A stretch of 64,000 bases of DNA from Vespula vulgaris (Eukaryota; Arthropoda; Insecta; Hymenoptera; Vespidae). How positions within the stretch are numbered: the stretch's first letter is position 1; each line of letters starts with the position of its first letter. A model generated the notes under the pieces. That model made no database searches. It saw nothing but the letters and a program-made list of their open reading frames with translations, and had not been told where the DNA came from. Both the position numbers and the translations under genes were made by a program. The stretch is taken from contig NC_066606.1 in the NCBI RefSeq assembly GCF_905475345.1, positions 1,382,001-1,446,000 of the forward strand, in the 5' to 3' direction. Positions 46,215 to 59,455 of this stretch are shown here, one piece after another.

Positions 46215-49200
46215 GTTCGTACATATATGTATTCCTTTTACCTTTTTATTCTTCTTTTTCGTGCCGTTTTCAAAATAGAAGAGATAAGTACGTTTTTGCG
46301 AGCTCGCATCGTCGAACGTCTTTTTAAAAAAAACGCTTTCTAAAAAAATATTTTAGCCCTTATGACGTATACATTTCGAAAATTTCAATAATACAATCAC
46401 AAGAAGAAGAAAATTGATATCGAGTGAAAAATCAATTGGTTAAGAAAAGGAAAAGAAACACGAACAACGAACGAAAATCGGCGAACGATTAATTTATACA
46501 TTTTTTCGTCGATCGTCGATCACAATTTATCTTACATTAAAAATAATCTCGTAGTTCGTTCCCGTTTTTTCATAAATGAAAGGTTGTACGAGAGATAAAA
46601 TTTAGAAAAAAATAATTCGTTGTTTCGTCGGTCCAATCCTCTTCGTTCAGTCGTTGATCCTTTTAAGCCAAAATCGTTTTAAGCGATGATAAGTTACTCG
46701 TACTATCATTTATGAAGACCATTTTGTTGAAATTAATTAAATAAAACTATCCGAATGAATCGTGTATGTATGTTGATTGTTCCAAAAAAGTTTAATCGAT
46801 CGAAAGGATCGTCATAAAATAATAATCTAAAAGATTTTTCACGATCATCGATTGCTTTTCTTTTCTATTTGCAAGAAATGTAATAGATTTAACGTTGACA
46901 ACATTTACACGATAGAAAATTATTCTTCGTTTTAAAAAACACATTACTCCTCTTGTTTTTTCATGAAATAATTTTCTCTCTCTCTCTATTTTTCGTCTGT
47001 ATGTGAGGCTTGTAAATATCTCCTACCGTCCTTGACCCCTTCATCAAAGTATCATTCCTATATTCCTCTCTTCTCCATTCTTTTCTCCATCTATCAACAC
47101 CGAATTTCATGGAAACCAAGAGTTGCATTAATAACTAGAAACAAAATGAAAACGTAACGTGCACGTAACCATAACAATTTCGACGAAAAGAAATCGTGAA
47201 TGAAGGAATTCTAAAAAAAAGTTTATTAGTTCATGAACGAGTAACAACGAACAATTAACAATGAAGATGAACAAATGAAACAATTAATGTCTCTCACAAT
47301 AGAAATATTTATCTCCATTAAGAAACGTTCTAATTGATATTATCACATATTCGTAAATTCGTTTTTCTATATACTTTAAAGAGATCTAACAAATGATGTT
47401 TTTACGATAATATTTGCAATCTTTTGAGATAACAAAAATCTAATCAATTTGAACGATAAAATATAATGTACAGAAATTTACGAAATCGAAGAATTTATTC
47501 GCATAAACTTTTTCATCGTTTCGAGATCGCTATAAAACATATATATATATATCTTTCGTTAACAGTATCATTAAAATTAAAAAACGTAGAAATTTACGTC
47601 CCTGATAATCAATTGAAGAATCGTGTTAACATCGATATTGGGATACTCGTGCTTATAAATTTGTTTTGCTTTTAATTATTATCTTTACTATCAATTAATC
47701 GAAACTGCATATACTAGTTTACTTATATTCGTTGATGATCGAATCTTATCTAAAGTAAGTTATCGAATCACGTTCGTTCGTATAATCGTTATCTATAGAA
47801 AATACTTAACAGGTCGAATCAATTCCATCCAATTGTAAAAATATCTAATGATTGACACACACACACACACATATATATTATATATATATATATATATAAA
47901 AAGTGAAATAAATAAAAGATAAACAAAAGATAAATATTAAAGAACGACAACAAAAAAGAAACACCTATTGAAGATACGTATCAAATTTGTTAAACATTTT
48001 TATATCACATCATCAATAAATATCATTGTTGACTGTTATGATTAATTACCAAGGTTAACTGTTATTTTTGATTATCATCGTTGATCTTTATCATCGATTA
48101 TCGTTGTTAAGTATATCTCCATATAAAAACGAAGGATACGAGTTACCCTTTGTCCTCTTGCTCACAATAATACGCAATTTGATGATACGTTGATATCGAG
48201 GATACGCAACAAGTGGATACGCACATTTATACATCGTCATTAATGTAATATAATCCGCGTAAAGTTTTTTCTCACCCAATTCGTAATTGTCGTCATATAA
48301 CTGTATATTCGCAATATTTAAAATGAAGTTCCGTTAGAACGTTCGACTTCGTTTTTATATCTTAATGAATTCAGTTTTCAAAATAGATTTTTATAAAAAG
48401 AAGACAAAAATGTTGGAAACGTCAAACGAAAATTAATGTTATTTTGATAAGTCTTACGTCGTTTGGCACAAGGAAAGAAGAAGAAAGAAGAAAGAAGAAA
48501 GAAATAAAAAGAAAAAAAAATTTATTATAGATAAGTGTTGTCTTACAAATATTATGCAAAAGCGTAAATAGACTAGTAAAAATGTCAATGATTTTTGATT
48601 TATAGCGAGTCGGAATACTTTTTATTGCATCGCTATACGAGCTTGTGAGACGTTTTCCAAAGAGTTGAAAATAAATAAAAATAGTTCCAAGCGAGGAAAA
48701 TAGATTTTGAAGTGTTCTTCGTAGATCCATCTTCGTAATACAAAGGATTTCGGGAAAATGAAAAGCTGAGAGGTTGGAGAAGAATTTTTGAACAATCGTT
48801 TATCTCGTCGCGAATTTTTGGATGAAGGCAAGTCGAGATCCTGCAGTGTATGTTTTATGTATGTGTATATCTGCAACGATCGTACATTCTTATCGTTATA
48901 AAATAGATGATGATAATGATGATGATTATAATAATGATTATAATAATAATCTCTTGCATATATTATATAAATACGTTTATACGTTTATTACGTTAATGGA
49001 AATAAAAGAAATATTATATCAAACTTAAAAAATATAAATAGAAAAAACAAAAAGAATGAATAAGCTTAGCCAATAAGTATAATATAATAAATAAAAATTT
49101 TCAATAAAAAAAAAAAGAAAGGAAAGGAAAAGAAAAGGAAAGAAAAAATACTATCTAATGCTGTTTTTCTTAAAACATAAAATAATGTAAACGTCATAAA

Positions 49201-50551
49201 CTACGTCAATTGAAACTGATGAAAGATAATAAAAGTTGATTGTAACGAATTGACCTTAAAAAGAAAAAAAAAAAAAAAGAAAAAGAAGAAAATGCATCAA
49301 ACCTATGTAACATTATGTAATTCACGCTTTTGATAAAGTATTAAATGTTACGTGATCTGCTTATGTCAGACTATAGTAGGATAATAATAATGAATCAATA
49401 ATTGAAATAGTATCATGTTGGAATGATTAACATAACGTCGACAATTAATTTAATAATAAAATATTTTGGAATATTATTTATTAATGAATATCAAGATATA
49501 TATTTAAAAATATCTCTGTATATATGATACGTATCAAACATGATTTTAATACGTCTACAAATTTTGAATGAAAAAAAAGTTAGAAGATTAATAAACCAAT
49601 AATTGATTCAATCAAGAAAGATTTGATAATAAGTTAAAAACTTCTATTTCTAATTTCTACTACCGCATTTTTTTAACGCATTCATTTTTCCGGATTCTTT
49701 GTTATCATCATTCTTTCATATCATTTGGTTAATGAAATTCAACAATATGAATTAGCATATGAATTAGTTCCTTTATACACCGTTATATCTACTCGAAAAA
49801 CTTGAGTCACGTTCGAACAATACTAATGCATGACTTTTCAAAACGACGAAGGTTTCTTTATCCTAAACGATCGACAATTTAACAGTTTACAATAAATATT
49901 TCTAGCAAAAGGCACGGTGAATGTTCGTTAAGGATCTCGTTTTGATATTTAAAAAAAATCAAAAGTATCTTTTGATCGTTGAAGCGTCATTATCATCTAA
50001 ATAATCTATTCGAGTAGTTTATTATAATTACGAAAGAAAAAGGAATAAGAAAAAAGAAAGAAAAATGAAAAAAGAAAAAGAAAAGAAAAGATAAGACACG
50101 AAATAAAAAAGTAAAAAAAAAAAGCGTCACGATTAACGTAATCATTAATATTTATATATGTTACAAGGATATTGCAATTTTTGCAATTTAAGGTAACGAT
50201 TGCAATGTAACTCTTTCTTTAAAATGTTCTCTTTTTTTTTGCTTCTACGTTTTAAAAAAAATAATACAACTATCAACACAATGAACTTTTCGTTATCGAA
50301 CTTTAGCCATTATCGAGAGAATTTTTTTCGGTACGTATATATACATACACACACGCAAATATATTTTTAAAGAAAAAAAAATATATATATATAGAGAGAG
50401 AGAGAAATATATATATATATATATATAGAAAAAACGAACGTATAAATTGAACTAAATATCGTATAGAACAGAAGTGACGAAGGAATTTGCAGAAAGGAAA
50501 AAGTGGAGAAGGAAGGAAGAAGAAATAGGAAAAAATATTCGAAGAGGAAAT
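46215..50551 (+). other. Spacer after the UGT first exon, leading to unit 2
   Basis: To about 46.89 kb it aligns by eye with UGT intron 1; from there to about 48.9 kb it is unrelated AT-rich DNA. From about 48.96 kb it is a copy of the flank upstream of unit 1. No exon 2-5 remnants were found. An AT/AG microsatellite at 50380-50430 lies just before the unit 2 leader. Confidence 0.6.
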
Positions 50552-53264
50552 ATGAAACTGTTACAGTGTGTTATTTTTTGGGTGGCTCTGTGTCTCACGT
50601 TCTCTAAGGGATATCGAATACTCGGAGTTTTTCCAATAAATGTTAAGAGTCACTTTATTATGTTCGAAGTATTGATGAAAGGACTTGCTAAGAAGGGCCA
50701 TCAGATTGACGTGATCAGTTCGTTCCCATTGGAAAAGCCGCTGGTTAATATCATCGAATTAGCTGTGTTAAAATCGCGAGTAACATTGATCAATAATCTT
50801 TCGTACGACGTTATGAGGACGAATTTCTCGAATAATGGGTTACGCACGATATCAACGAATTGTATTATCACTTGTGAACATTTGGCAAATCCACAAATCC
50901 AAAAATTAATACATAATCCAACAAAAGACGTATCATACGATATCATTTTGATAGAGGTATTATATTTGTTTCATGTACTTGTAAGTTTCATATACTTTTA
51001 TTCTATTCGTTTTATATGATATGTCTCCTTCTTTCCTAAAATGCATATGCATTAAGCCTTCTTTATCCTCCTTTTATAAAATATGACTAACAAACATATT
51101 ATTTACGACACGAAACGAAAATTCGCATATCTATGTATATTCATCTATAAGTAATCCATCTATTCGCATATCTATCTATAAGTAATATTTCTTTTACGAC
51201 GCATTTCACATTAAACATGATAGATAATCGCGAAAAGAAAAAACAAAAAGGAAAAAAGAAGAAAAGAAAAAGAAAATAACCAGGAAATAGAACGATTAAT
51301 CGTTAAACTGAACCCTTTCGATCGAGTACTTCAAAAACGACTACTTCAAAAACACTCGAGTTTCTTTGTTTCCGATCTTTAAAGAAGTATTAAAAAATAA
51401 AAGATCAGACTTGATAACTTCACGAAAAGTTGGTTAATCGTCTCGATCAATTTTATAGCGAAAAACGATCTAACGATAATAGTAAGAATTAGTTGCTCGA
51501 ATGAAAATATACAATGTAAATAAATTCTTCGATGATTCGAAAAGTCCGATCGTTCCGACAAAAGAATCATTATCAAAAAATAATATTATAAAGAATTTCA
51601 TAATAACTAGACTGTCCTTTTCATTTGTTGTAGATTTTTGGTGCCAACTGTTTTGCAGTACTCGGACATGTCCTCAACATACCGATTATCGGAGTCAGTT
51701 CTTCCGCTCTCTATCCATGGCACAATCACTTAATTGGAAATCCCGAAAACTTGGCTATCCTTCCTAACAATTTATTAAATTTCATCAATCAAATGAACTT
51801 TTGGCAACGAACGTATAACGTTCTAAACACTGTCTTCAACAAAAAGTATTTCAATCATTTGACCGAATATCAAGACGAACAAATAAGAAAGTACGTCGGT
51901 CCGAATTTACCGAGTGTTCGAGAATTAGAAAAGAGTATTTCTTTGATTCTGGTGAACTCATATTTCCCTATGAATGGAATCAGACCGATCACACAGGCTC
52001 ATGTCGAAGTGGGTGGATTACATGTTCAAGATGACAACTCGAAATTACCATCGGTAAGTCAACGTATCACACTTTCTATCAAGGAAAACAAATTTAATCG
52101 TAAAAAAAATATATATACGAATGTTTCCTCAATGTGATGTAGTTTCTAATCATCATAGTATTTCTTCATTGAATTAACATTTTTTATTTCTCTTCTAATT
52201 CCATAATGCAGGAGCTGGAAAAATGGTTAGACGAGAGCAAAGACGGTTTCATCTATTTCTCGTTCGGATCGATGATCAAGATAGAATCTTTTCCAATACA
52301 CATCCTTCATATATTCTATAAATCTTTCGGAAAGATATCGCCAGTAAAGGTACTAATGAAGATTCCAAATCCTGAAGAGTTACCACCTGGTTTGCCAAAG
52401 AACGTTCGCATTTCCCCGTGGTTACCGCAATTGAAAATTTTAAGTGAGTTTCATTATAATTCTATCGCTTGCAATATTTTTTAACAACTATAACAATTCT
52501 ATAGGTAATTAGATTACATTCAAAAATGTTCATGTTTATATCGTATCTCACAATTCACGCAGGATCATTATATCGAATATATTTTTAGAACATCGGAACT
52601 TGAAGGCGTTTATTACTCACGGTGGTCTTATGGGGACACAGGAGGCCATTTCTTGCGGCGTTCCAATGATCGGAATACCTCTCTTCGCTGACCAATTTAT
52701 AAATATCGATAACTACGTCAAAAAGAATATCGCGGTGAAACTAGATTACGAAAATTTGTCGGAAGATGATATGGATGCTGCATTGAACGCGATCTTGTAT
52801 AATTCCACTTACAGGTACGAACCTTTATCTATTTTGAATATTCTTTTAAAACAAGAAACACGTTATTCTATCTGAAATTATTGTATATTTATTATTTATA
52901 TATTATATATTATATTATATATTTATATATTTATATCTTTTCTAACATTCTGAATGACCAAGAAAATATATCTTTTAGAGAGATGGCACGTTTGATAGGA
53001 CAGAAATTTTTAGATAGACCGTTGAACCCTATCGACACGGCTAATTTTTGGATCGAATATATCGTGAAATACGGAAAGGACGCTGTTCGTTCACCGGCCA
53101 TGGACTTGAGTTGGTGGCAAATCGAACTTTTAGATGTATATGCATTCCTATTGTTGGTTACTGTCGTTACCATTTATATAACAATTCGTTTAATTCTAAT
53201 GCTTCTGAACGTGTTTTCATCAAACGCGAACGCTAAAGTTTCACGCGCGAAAAAGATGAAATAA
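50552..53264 (+). CDS. UDP-glycosyltransferase, UGT unit 2 (522 aa)
   Basis: ER-membrane enzyme that transfers a sugar, in insects mostly glucose from UDP-glucose, to small lipophilic acceptors. Five exons: 50552-50956, 51634-52053, 52212-52443, 52589-52814, 52979-53264, all in phase. The start is the ATG before KLLQCVIFWVALCLTFSKG, a signal peptide in register with the sister genes; upstream in-frame codons have only GTG. The presumed catalytic base is His34 (KSHF) and its acidic partner Glu135 at the end of exon 1. The UGT signature runs from FITHGG to LFADQ at residues 360-388. Near the C-terminus PIDTANFWIEY leads into WWQIELLDV and a membrane anchor at about 481-505. The tail ends KKMK, a KKxx ER-retrieval signal. 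The acceptor is unknown. Confidence 0.95.
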
Positions 53265-55383
53265 CAATCTGTCTTACGGATGAAACAATTTCGTGAAGTC
53301 CTAAGGATGAATTTATTTGAATTTTTTTTTATATCAAAACAAATTCAATCTTGAAAAGAAATTTTCATGATCAATTTAACTTCATCTCCCGATGTCAATG
53401 TACGAATAAATTATATAGATCGAATTTTCTTTTTTTTTTATCAATGGCGACTCGCGAAAGTATTCGTACATCTATTACTTACAAATTTATTTTCAGCTAT
53501 GTATATTGATTATTTTTTACTCTCTCGTTATTTACGACGAATTAGCCATTAAAAGGAATGGAATTTACAAAAGTTTCTTTCCAAAATTTTTTATTGTATA
53601 TTTTAAAGAATTTGTTAAGCTATTGTTAATGCTTACCGGTTGATTTCGATATAAATACTCGACGTCTGAATATTTCTGTGGGCTATTGTTCACGATTTTT
53701 TTTTTTTTTTTCTTTTCAATGAAACGAAACGAAACGAATTATGAAAGATTTAAATGGTAGTGCTTATTTTTCTAAAAAAAAAAATAAATAAATAAATAAA
53801 TAAACAAGAAAGAACAAATACTAAAAAGAAAAAACCAAAACGTTTGTATCGAAACGATCGATCATTTACTACGTTAGAAACAAAATACATAAGATAAAGT
53901 TACGTAGAAGTTAAGCCCCGATCAAGTGTCGGATACATAAAAGTGATATAAAGTTATAAGATGAGCCACATGTGAAGCGTAAACATGCAAAGTCACGGAA
54001 ATAGTAACTTTATCTTCTTAATATCTCTTCTAAAAGGTTTAATAAACAGTGTACTCTTCTAACAGTATCATTGATAATACATAATTCTTTCATTAGAATA
54101 GCAACTGTTCATCTCCAGCTCTCGCTAAACGTTTCAGTAATAAGAACTTTACCAATCTTATTTAAACGTTTGGTCTATCATCATGCTCCCTTTCATGTTG
54201 ATTTCTAATATATTCTAACTCTAGTTCGTCGAATTGTTTTGCACATTCCTTGTTCTCTCACTGGCTTCAACCTAACTTCGTGATATTTCTTGAAATCATA
54301 TTTCAACAAAGAACGATAAATCAAAATCATTGCAACCGAAGAATCTTATCGTGAAATGAATAATTCGTTCCAACTGTATTAGATAGGTGACGGCCATTAT
54401 ATTAGACATAAATGCCAATCGATAAGTTCAGTCGGTCAGTAAGTACAATAAACTGGTGCAATGTGTGCTACCATTTACTATTATAATATAGTAATTATTT
54501 ACCATCGAAAGCTATAGCAATACCAATTGGTATTATGTATTATAATATCATTATATAATAATTACGTTTGTTAGTTACAATTAATAGTTACAACTGTTAT
54601 TCGTTAGTTTGTTGTTATTTGTTGTTCTTGTTAATAAATGTTATCGAAAGATCATTTCGATTATATTCATTTGCTCGCTTAAAACTTTGACGATATTAAT
54701 TCAATCTCAAACGCGATTTCGATATATTGATAATAACTCGATAGTTACCTATATCGAAACAATTTAAAGCGTGAGCTCGCGAGAAACGAAGATATATTTG
54801 TGCATAAACGATCCAGGATCTAAGAGTTTAAAGTATGAAGTTTCTAACGGGTGATTATCAATATATTGAAATTAGTAATCTTCGTTGATCCTTTAGTAAA
54901 ATACATTAATAGTGATGTTTACTCTTTGAGACCTTAAATATAGTCTCCGACCATTTTAGTCGTAATCATTCTGTTATCATCATGATGCCTTTACAAAAAT
55001 AACAAAGAAGACTAAATTATCGTAAATGAGAATAATTTTCTCATAATAGCAAAAAAGTTATGGAAGTTTAAATATTATATTGAAATTCTTAATCGTCGGC
55101 CATTTACAAGATTGTCAAAAAATAGTTATTACATGTCATTATATAGAAAAATAATATGTTAGTATAGAAAGTAAATGTAAATGATAAATATTTATGACCG
55201 CTAACAATTAAAAACGCTAAATGCTCTTCTGGAATGTTATCAATTTCCGGCAATAAGAATCTATATAAAAGAACGAAGGAGTCAAAATAAACGTCATATC
55301 GAAAGAATAACACAACTTGCAGAAAAAAAAACGGAAAAGAAAAAAAGAAAAAAGAACAAAACGTGAAGTAGATTCTAAACAAG
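53265..55383 (+). other. Intergenic, UGT unit 2 to unit 3
   Basis: 3' flank of unit 2 (homologous to that of unit 4) followed by the 5' flank of unit 3 (homologous to that of unit 4). No coding sequence. Confidence 0.7.
55264..55270 (+). promoter_or_regulatory. TATA box of UGT unit 3
   Basis: TATAAAA lies 120 nt before the ATG and matches in position and context the TATAAAG of unit 4. Confidence 0.5.
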
Positions 55384-58014
55384 ATGAAGGTGTTGCACTA
55401 CATAATTTTTTCAATGGATTTATACGTCACGTTCTCTCAGGGATATCGAATTCTCGGAGTTTTTCCATTTCAAAGCAAGAGTCATTTTAACATGTTTGAA
55501 ACATTGATGAAAGGTCTCTCTAGGAAGGGCCATCAGGTTGACGCGATCAGTTCGTTCCCACTGAAAAAACCGTTTCTTAATTATACCGATTTAATTGTGA
55601 TACCATCGCAAATGAATCTTGTCAATAATCTTTCGTACAATACCATAAGGGAGGCTTGGATGGTAGATATGGTATCGATTTTAGGTGGTAATAATATTTG
55701 TGAGCACTTGGCACATCCAAAAATCCAGGAACTGATACATAATCCACCGGATGATCCACCGTACGACGTCGTTCTGATAGAGGTATTTCTTTAACCCTCT
55801 TGTTTTTCATTTTCTTTTTTATTTTTTTTTTTTTGCATATCTCCACGAAATATTCTGAATGACGCATACGTTTCAAGAAACGTTGCAATTCAAAAAAGAT
55901 AATGAAAAGGAAATTAGCTGGCGAAAAGTAAAGAAAAAAAAAAAGAAAGAAAAAAAAATCGTGCAAACAGTTAAAGATTATATATTACAGTGACCTCGTT
56001 TTATCTTTGACAATGACTCGCTTTGCGAATTTCTGAATTTTACGCTCCCTAACTATTAAGTAGCATTTAGAAAAAATATCATAGGAGATAAATTAACGTG
56101 ACGACAATTAATATCCTTTTTCAAAATCATCGCGAATAGTAATTTTAAGAGAATCGCATTTGTACGATAATTTTTTTCGTGTGATCGTAATTACGTAAAT
56201 TAAAATGTATAAAGAAGGTGAAATACTGATAATTCGAAAAATGTAATCCGACAAAAGGATCATCATAAAACAATAATAATAAGAAAAATTTCTTAGTAAC
56301 TAGATTATTTCTTCCATTTGCCGTAGATTTTTGGTGCCAACTGTTTTGCAGTACTCGGACATGTCCTCAATGTACCAGTTATCGGAGTCAGTTCCTCTGA
56401 TCTCTATCCATGGCACCATCATTTAATTGGAAATCCTGAAAATTTGGCCATCTTTCCTAACAATTTATTAAAGTACAGTAATCGAATGAACTTTTGGCAA
56501 CGAACGTATAACGTTCTAACAACTGTCTACAACAAGATATACTTCAATCATTTGACCGAATATCAAGACGAACAAATAAGAAAGTACGTCGGTCCGAATT
56601 TACCGGGTGTTCGAGAATTAGAAAGGAATATTTCTTTGATTCTGTTGAACACATATTTCTCTCTGAATGGAATCAGACCGATGACACAGGCTCTTATCGA
56701 AGTCGGTGGATTACATATTCAAGATGACGGCACGAAAATATCATCAGTAAGTCAATAAACGTATCTTCCACGAAATAAAAATATCAATTTGTAAGGAACG
56801 TGTACGAATGTTCCTCAGTGGGTAGGTTTTAATCATTGAAAAAGGATTTCTTCATTGAGTTAACATTCCTTTTCTAATTCCATAATACAGGAGCTACAAA
56901 AATGGCTCGATGAAAGCAAAGATGGTTTTATCTATTTCTCGTTCGGTTCGATGATCAAGATAGAATCGATTCCGAGACACGTTCTCGATATATTCTATAA
57001 ATCTTTCGGAAAGATATCGCCAGTAAATGTTTTAATGAAGATTTCAAATTCTGAAGAGTTACCACCTGGTTTGTCAAAGAACGTTCGCATTTCGTCATGG
57101 CTACCGCAATTGAAAATTTTAAGTGAGTTTCATTACAATTCTATCGCCTGCAATATTTTTTAACAACTATAACAATTCTATAGGTAATTAGATTACATTC
57201 AAAAATGTTCATGTTTATATCGTATCTCACAATTCACGCAGGATCATTATATCAAATATATTTTTAGAACATCGGAACTTGAAGGCGTTTATTACTCACG
57301 GTGGTCTTATGGGGACACAGGAGGCCATTTCTTGCGGCGTTCCAATGATCGGAATACCTCTCTTCGCTGACCAATTTATAAATATCGATAAGTACGTAAG
57401 AAAGAATATCGCGGTGAAACTAGATTACGAAAATTTGTCGGAAGATAATATGGACGCTGCATTGAACGCGATCTTGTATAATTCTACGTACAGGTACGAA
57501 CCAGAGATGAACACGTTCATTACTTTTTAACGTTTTGAAGCAAAAATCCAAAAGAAGTACAGAATGTATATATATGAATATATGTGTATTTTCATATTTT
57601 AAAAATATATTTTCCTGTCGCGTTCGAATAGTATTTTAAAAGAAAGAACACGATACACTAATGACTCAAATCGTATATACCTAACATATCATTATATATC
57701 CTGATAGCAATGACAATATATTTTTCAGAGAGGCGGCACGTAAGCTGTCACAACAATTTTTGGATAGGCCGTTGAAGCCAATCGACACAGCTAATTTTTG
57801 GATCGAATATATCGTGAAATATGGAAAGGACGCACTTCGTTCACCGGCCATGGACTTGAATTGGTGGCAAGTCGAACTTTTAGATGTATATGCATTTCTA
57901 CTGTTAACTTCGATCGTTATCGTTTACATAATAATTCATTTAACTCTAATATTTCTGAACATGATATCATCAAAGGTAAACATCAAGGTTTCACGAGTGA
58001 AAAAGATGTTGTAA
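55384..58014 (+). CDS. UDP-glycosyltransferase, UGT unit 3 (520 aa)
   Basis: Same enzyme class and architecture as unit 2. Exons 55384-55782, 56327-56746, 56891-57122, 57268-57493 and 57729-58014, total 1563 nt. It has signal peptide MKVLHYIIFSMDLYVTFSQG, His34 in KSHF, acidic partner Glu133, the UGT signature at about 358-386, a membrane anchor and tail KKML (KKxx). The gene is mosaic. Intron 3 (145 bp) and the first half of exon 4 are nearly identical to unit 2, whereas the end of exon 4, intron 4 (235 bp) and exon 5 are nearly identical to unit 4, which points to gene conversion. Confidence 0.95.
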
Positions 58015-59455
58015 CAAATCTAGTTTCAGATAACGATAATCCTATCATTTCTTAAAGAAAAATGCTTTATTTAAAATTTTCTTCATAACTTTTCTTCGAT
58101 AATTATAAATAGGTGATAATTTTAGCAAGATATTTGAAATATAATCCTATATTAAAGTATAAATAAATCACAGATCGATAAGCTATATTCTTCAGAAAAT
58201 AAATAGTTTTATTTGTAATAATTCGCGGAGATATTCCAACATTTATTATTATGAATATTAATACTTCCGTAAAACTCGATAAAGTAATCATTAAAAGGAA
58301 CAAAAACACAAAACTCTTTTACAAAAGTTTCTTAACAAAATTTGTGCTTTTAATTGCAGCGAATTTATTCAATGATTTTAATAATTAGGTCGATTTAGAT
58401 ATAAATACTCGAAATTTCAATATTTCTGCGAGTCTTCTACGATTATTATCGATAAAACCAAACGAAAATACTACGAAAAACTCAAGCAGTAAGCTATATT
58501 TTTGTACAAAATAAAAGTCTCTATTGAAACGATCGATCAATTATTAAGAAAATCGACAATTCAATCACAAAACTAACTCGCGGCAAGTTAGGTCAATCAG
58601 TCAACATGATAGATAGAGCATACTATCGTTTACTATATAATATAGTAATTATTTTCCATCAAAAAGTAGTAGTACCAACTGCTACTCTGTGTTATAATAT
58701 TATTATATAACAATTACGTTTGTTACGTTTTGTTTTTCTTCTTAATAAAAGTTATCGAAAAGTCACATCGTTTATATTCACTTATTCACTTAAACCTTTT
58801 ACGGTATTAATTCAATCTTCCGATATATTAATAATAACTCGATAATTACCTACGTCCAATTAATTTAAAGCGCGAGTCTTCGAGAAAAGGAAGGTACATT
58901 TATTTATAACCGATCCATGATTCGGGAATTTAAATTATAAAGTCTTTAACAAGTGTTTTTCAAGACGTTAAAATTTGCGATTTTCGTTGATCATTAACGA
59001 AACAGATTAATAGTAACATTTCGAAAACACACGTTTTCGTTTATTCTCTGACGCCTTAAATATATTCACCGATCTCTTGAGTCGTTTCCATTCTGTTATC
59101 ACGATGCATTTTCTTTAAACAAATAAACAAAAAGAATATGAATATTCTCCTGATAACCATAAAATATTAACCGAGGAAGTTACGTCAAAATTCTCACCCG
59201 TATAATAATAGTTGTTGATAATATATCCCAATATATTATTTTAGGTACGAAAAATGAATGTAAATGATAAGAACTTAATGAGAAACGTTGAATATTATCA
59301 ATTGTTGCCGATACAAACCTATATAAAGAATCGGAGAAGTTAAAACAAATGTTAGATCGAAAGAAGGTAATAACGGAACTTGCAGAAAGTAAATGTAAAA
59401 AAAAAAAAGAAACAAATAAATAAAAGTGAAAAAAGGGAAATATCTCCGAAGAAAA
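58015..59455 (+). other. Intergenic, UGT unit 3 to unit 4
   Basis: Duplicated flanking DNA with the TATA box of unit 4; no other gene. Confidence 0.7.
59322..59328 (+). promoter_or_regulatory. TATA box of UGT unit 4
   Basis: TATAAAG lies 134 nt before the ATG, in a block homologous to the unit 3 promoter. Confidence 0.5.

Noticed and set aside
50474..50551. Upstream extension of UGT unit 2
   Set aside because: It starts at GTG and adds a charged Lys/Glu segment before the signal peptide; the ATG at 50552 aligns with the other UGT starts.
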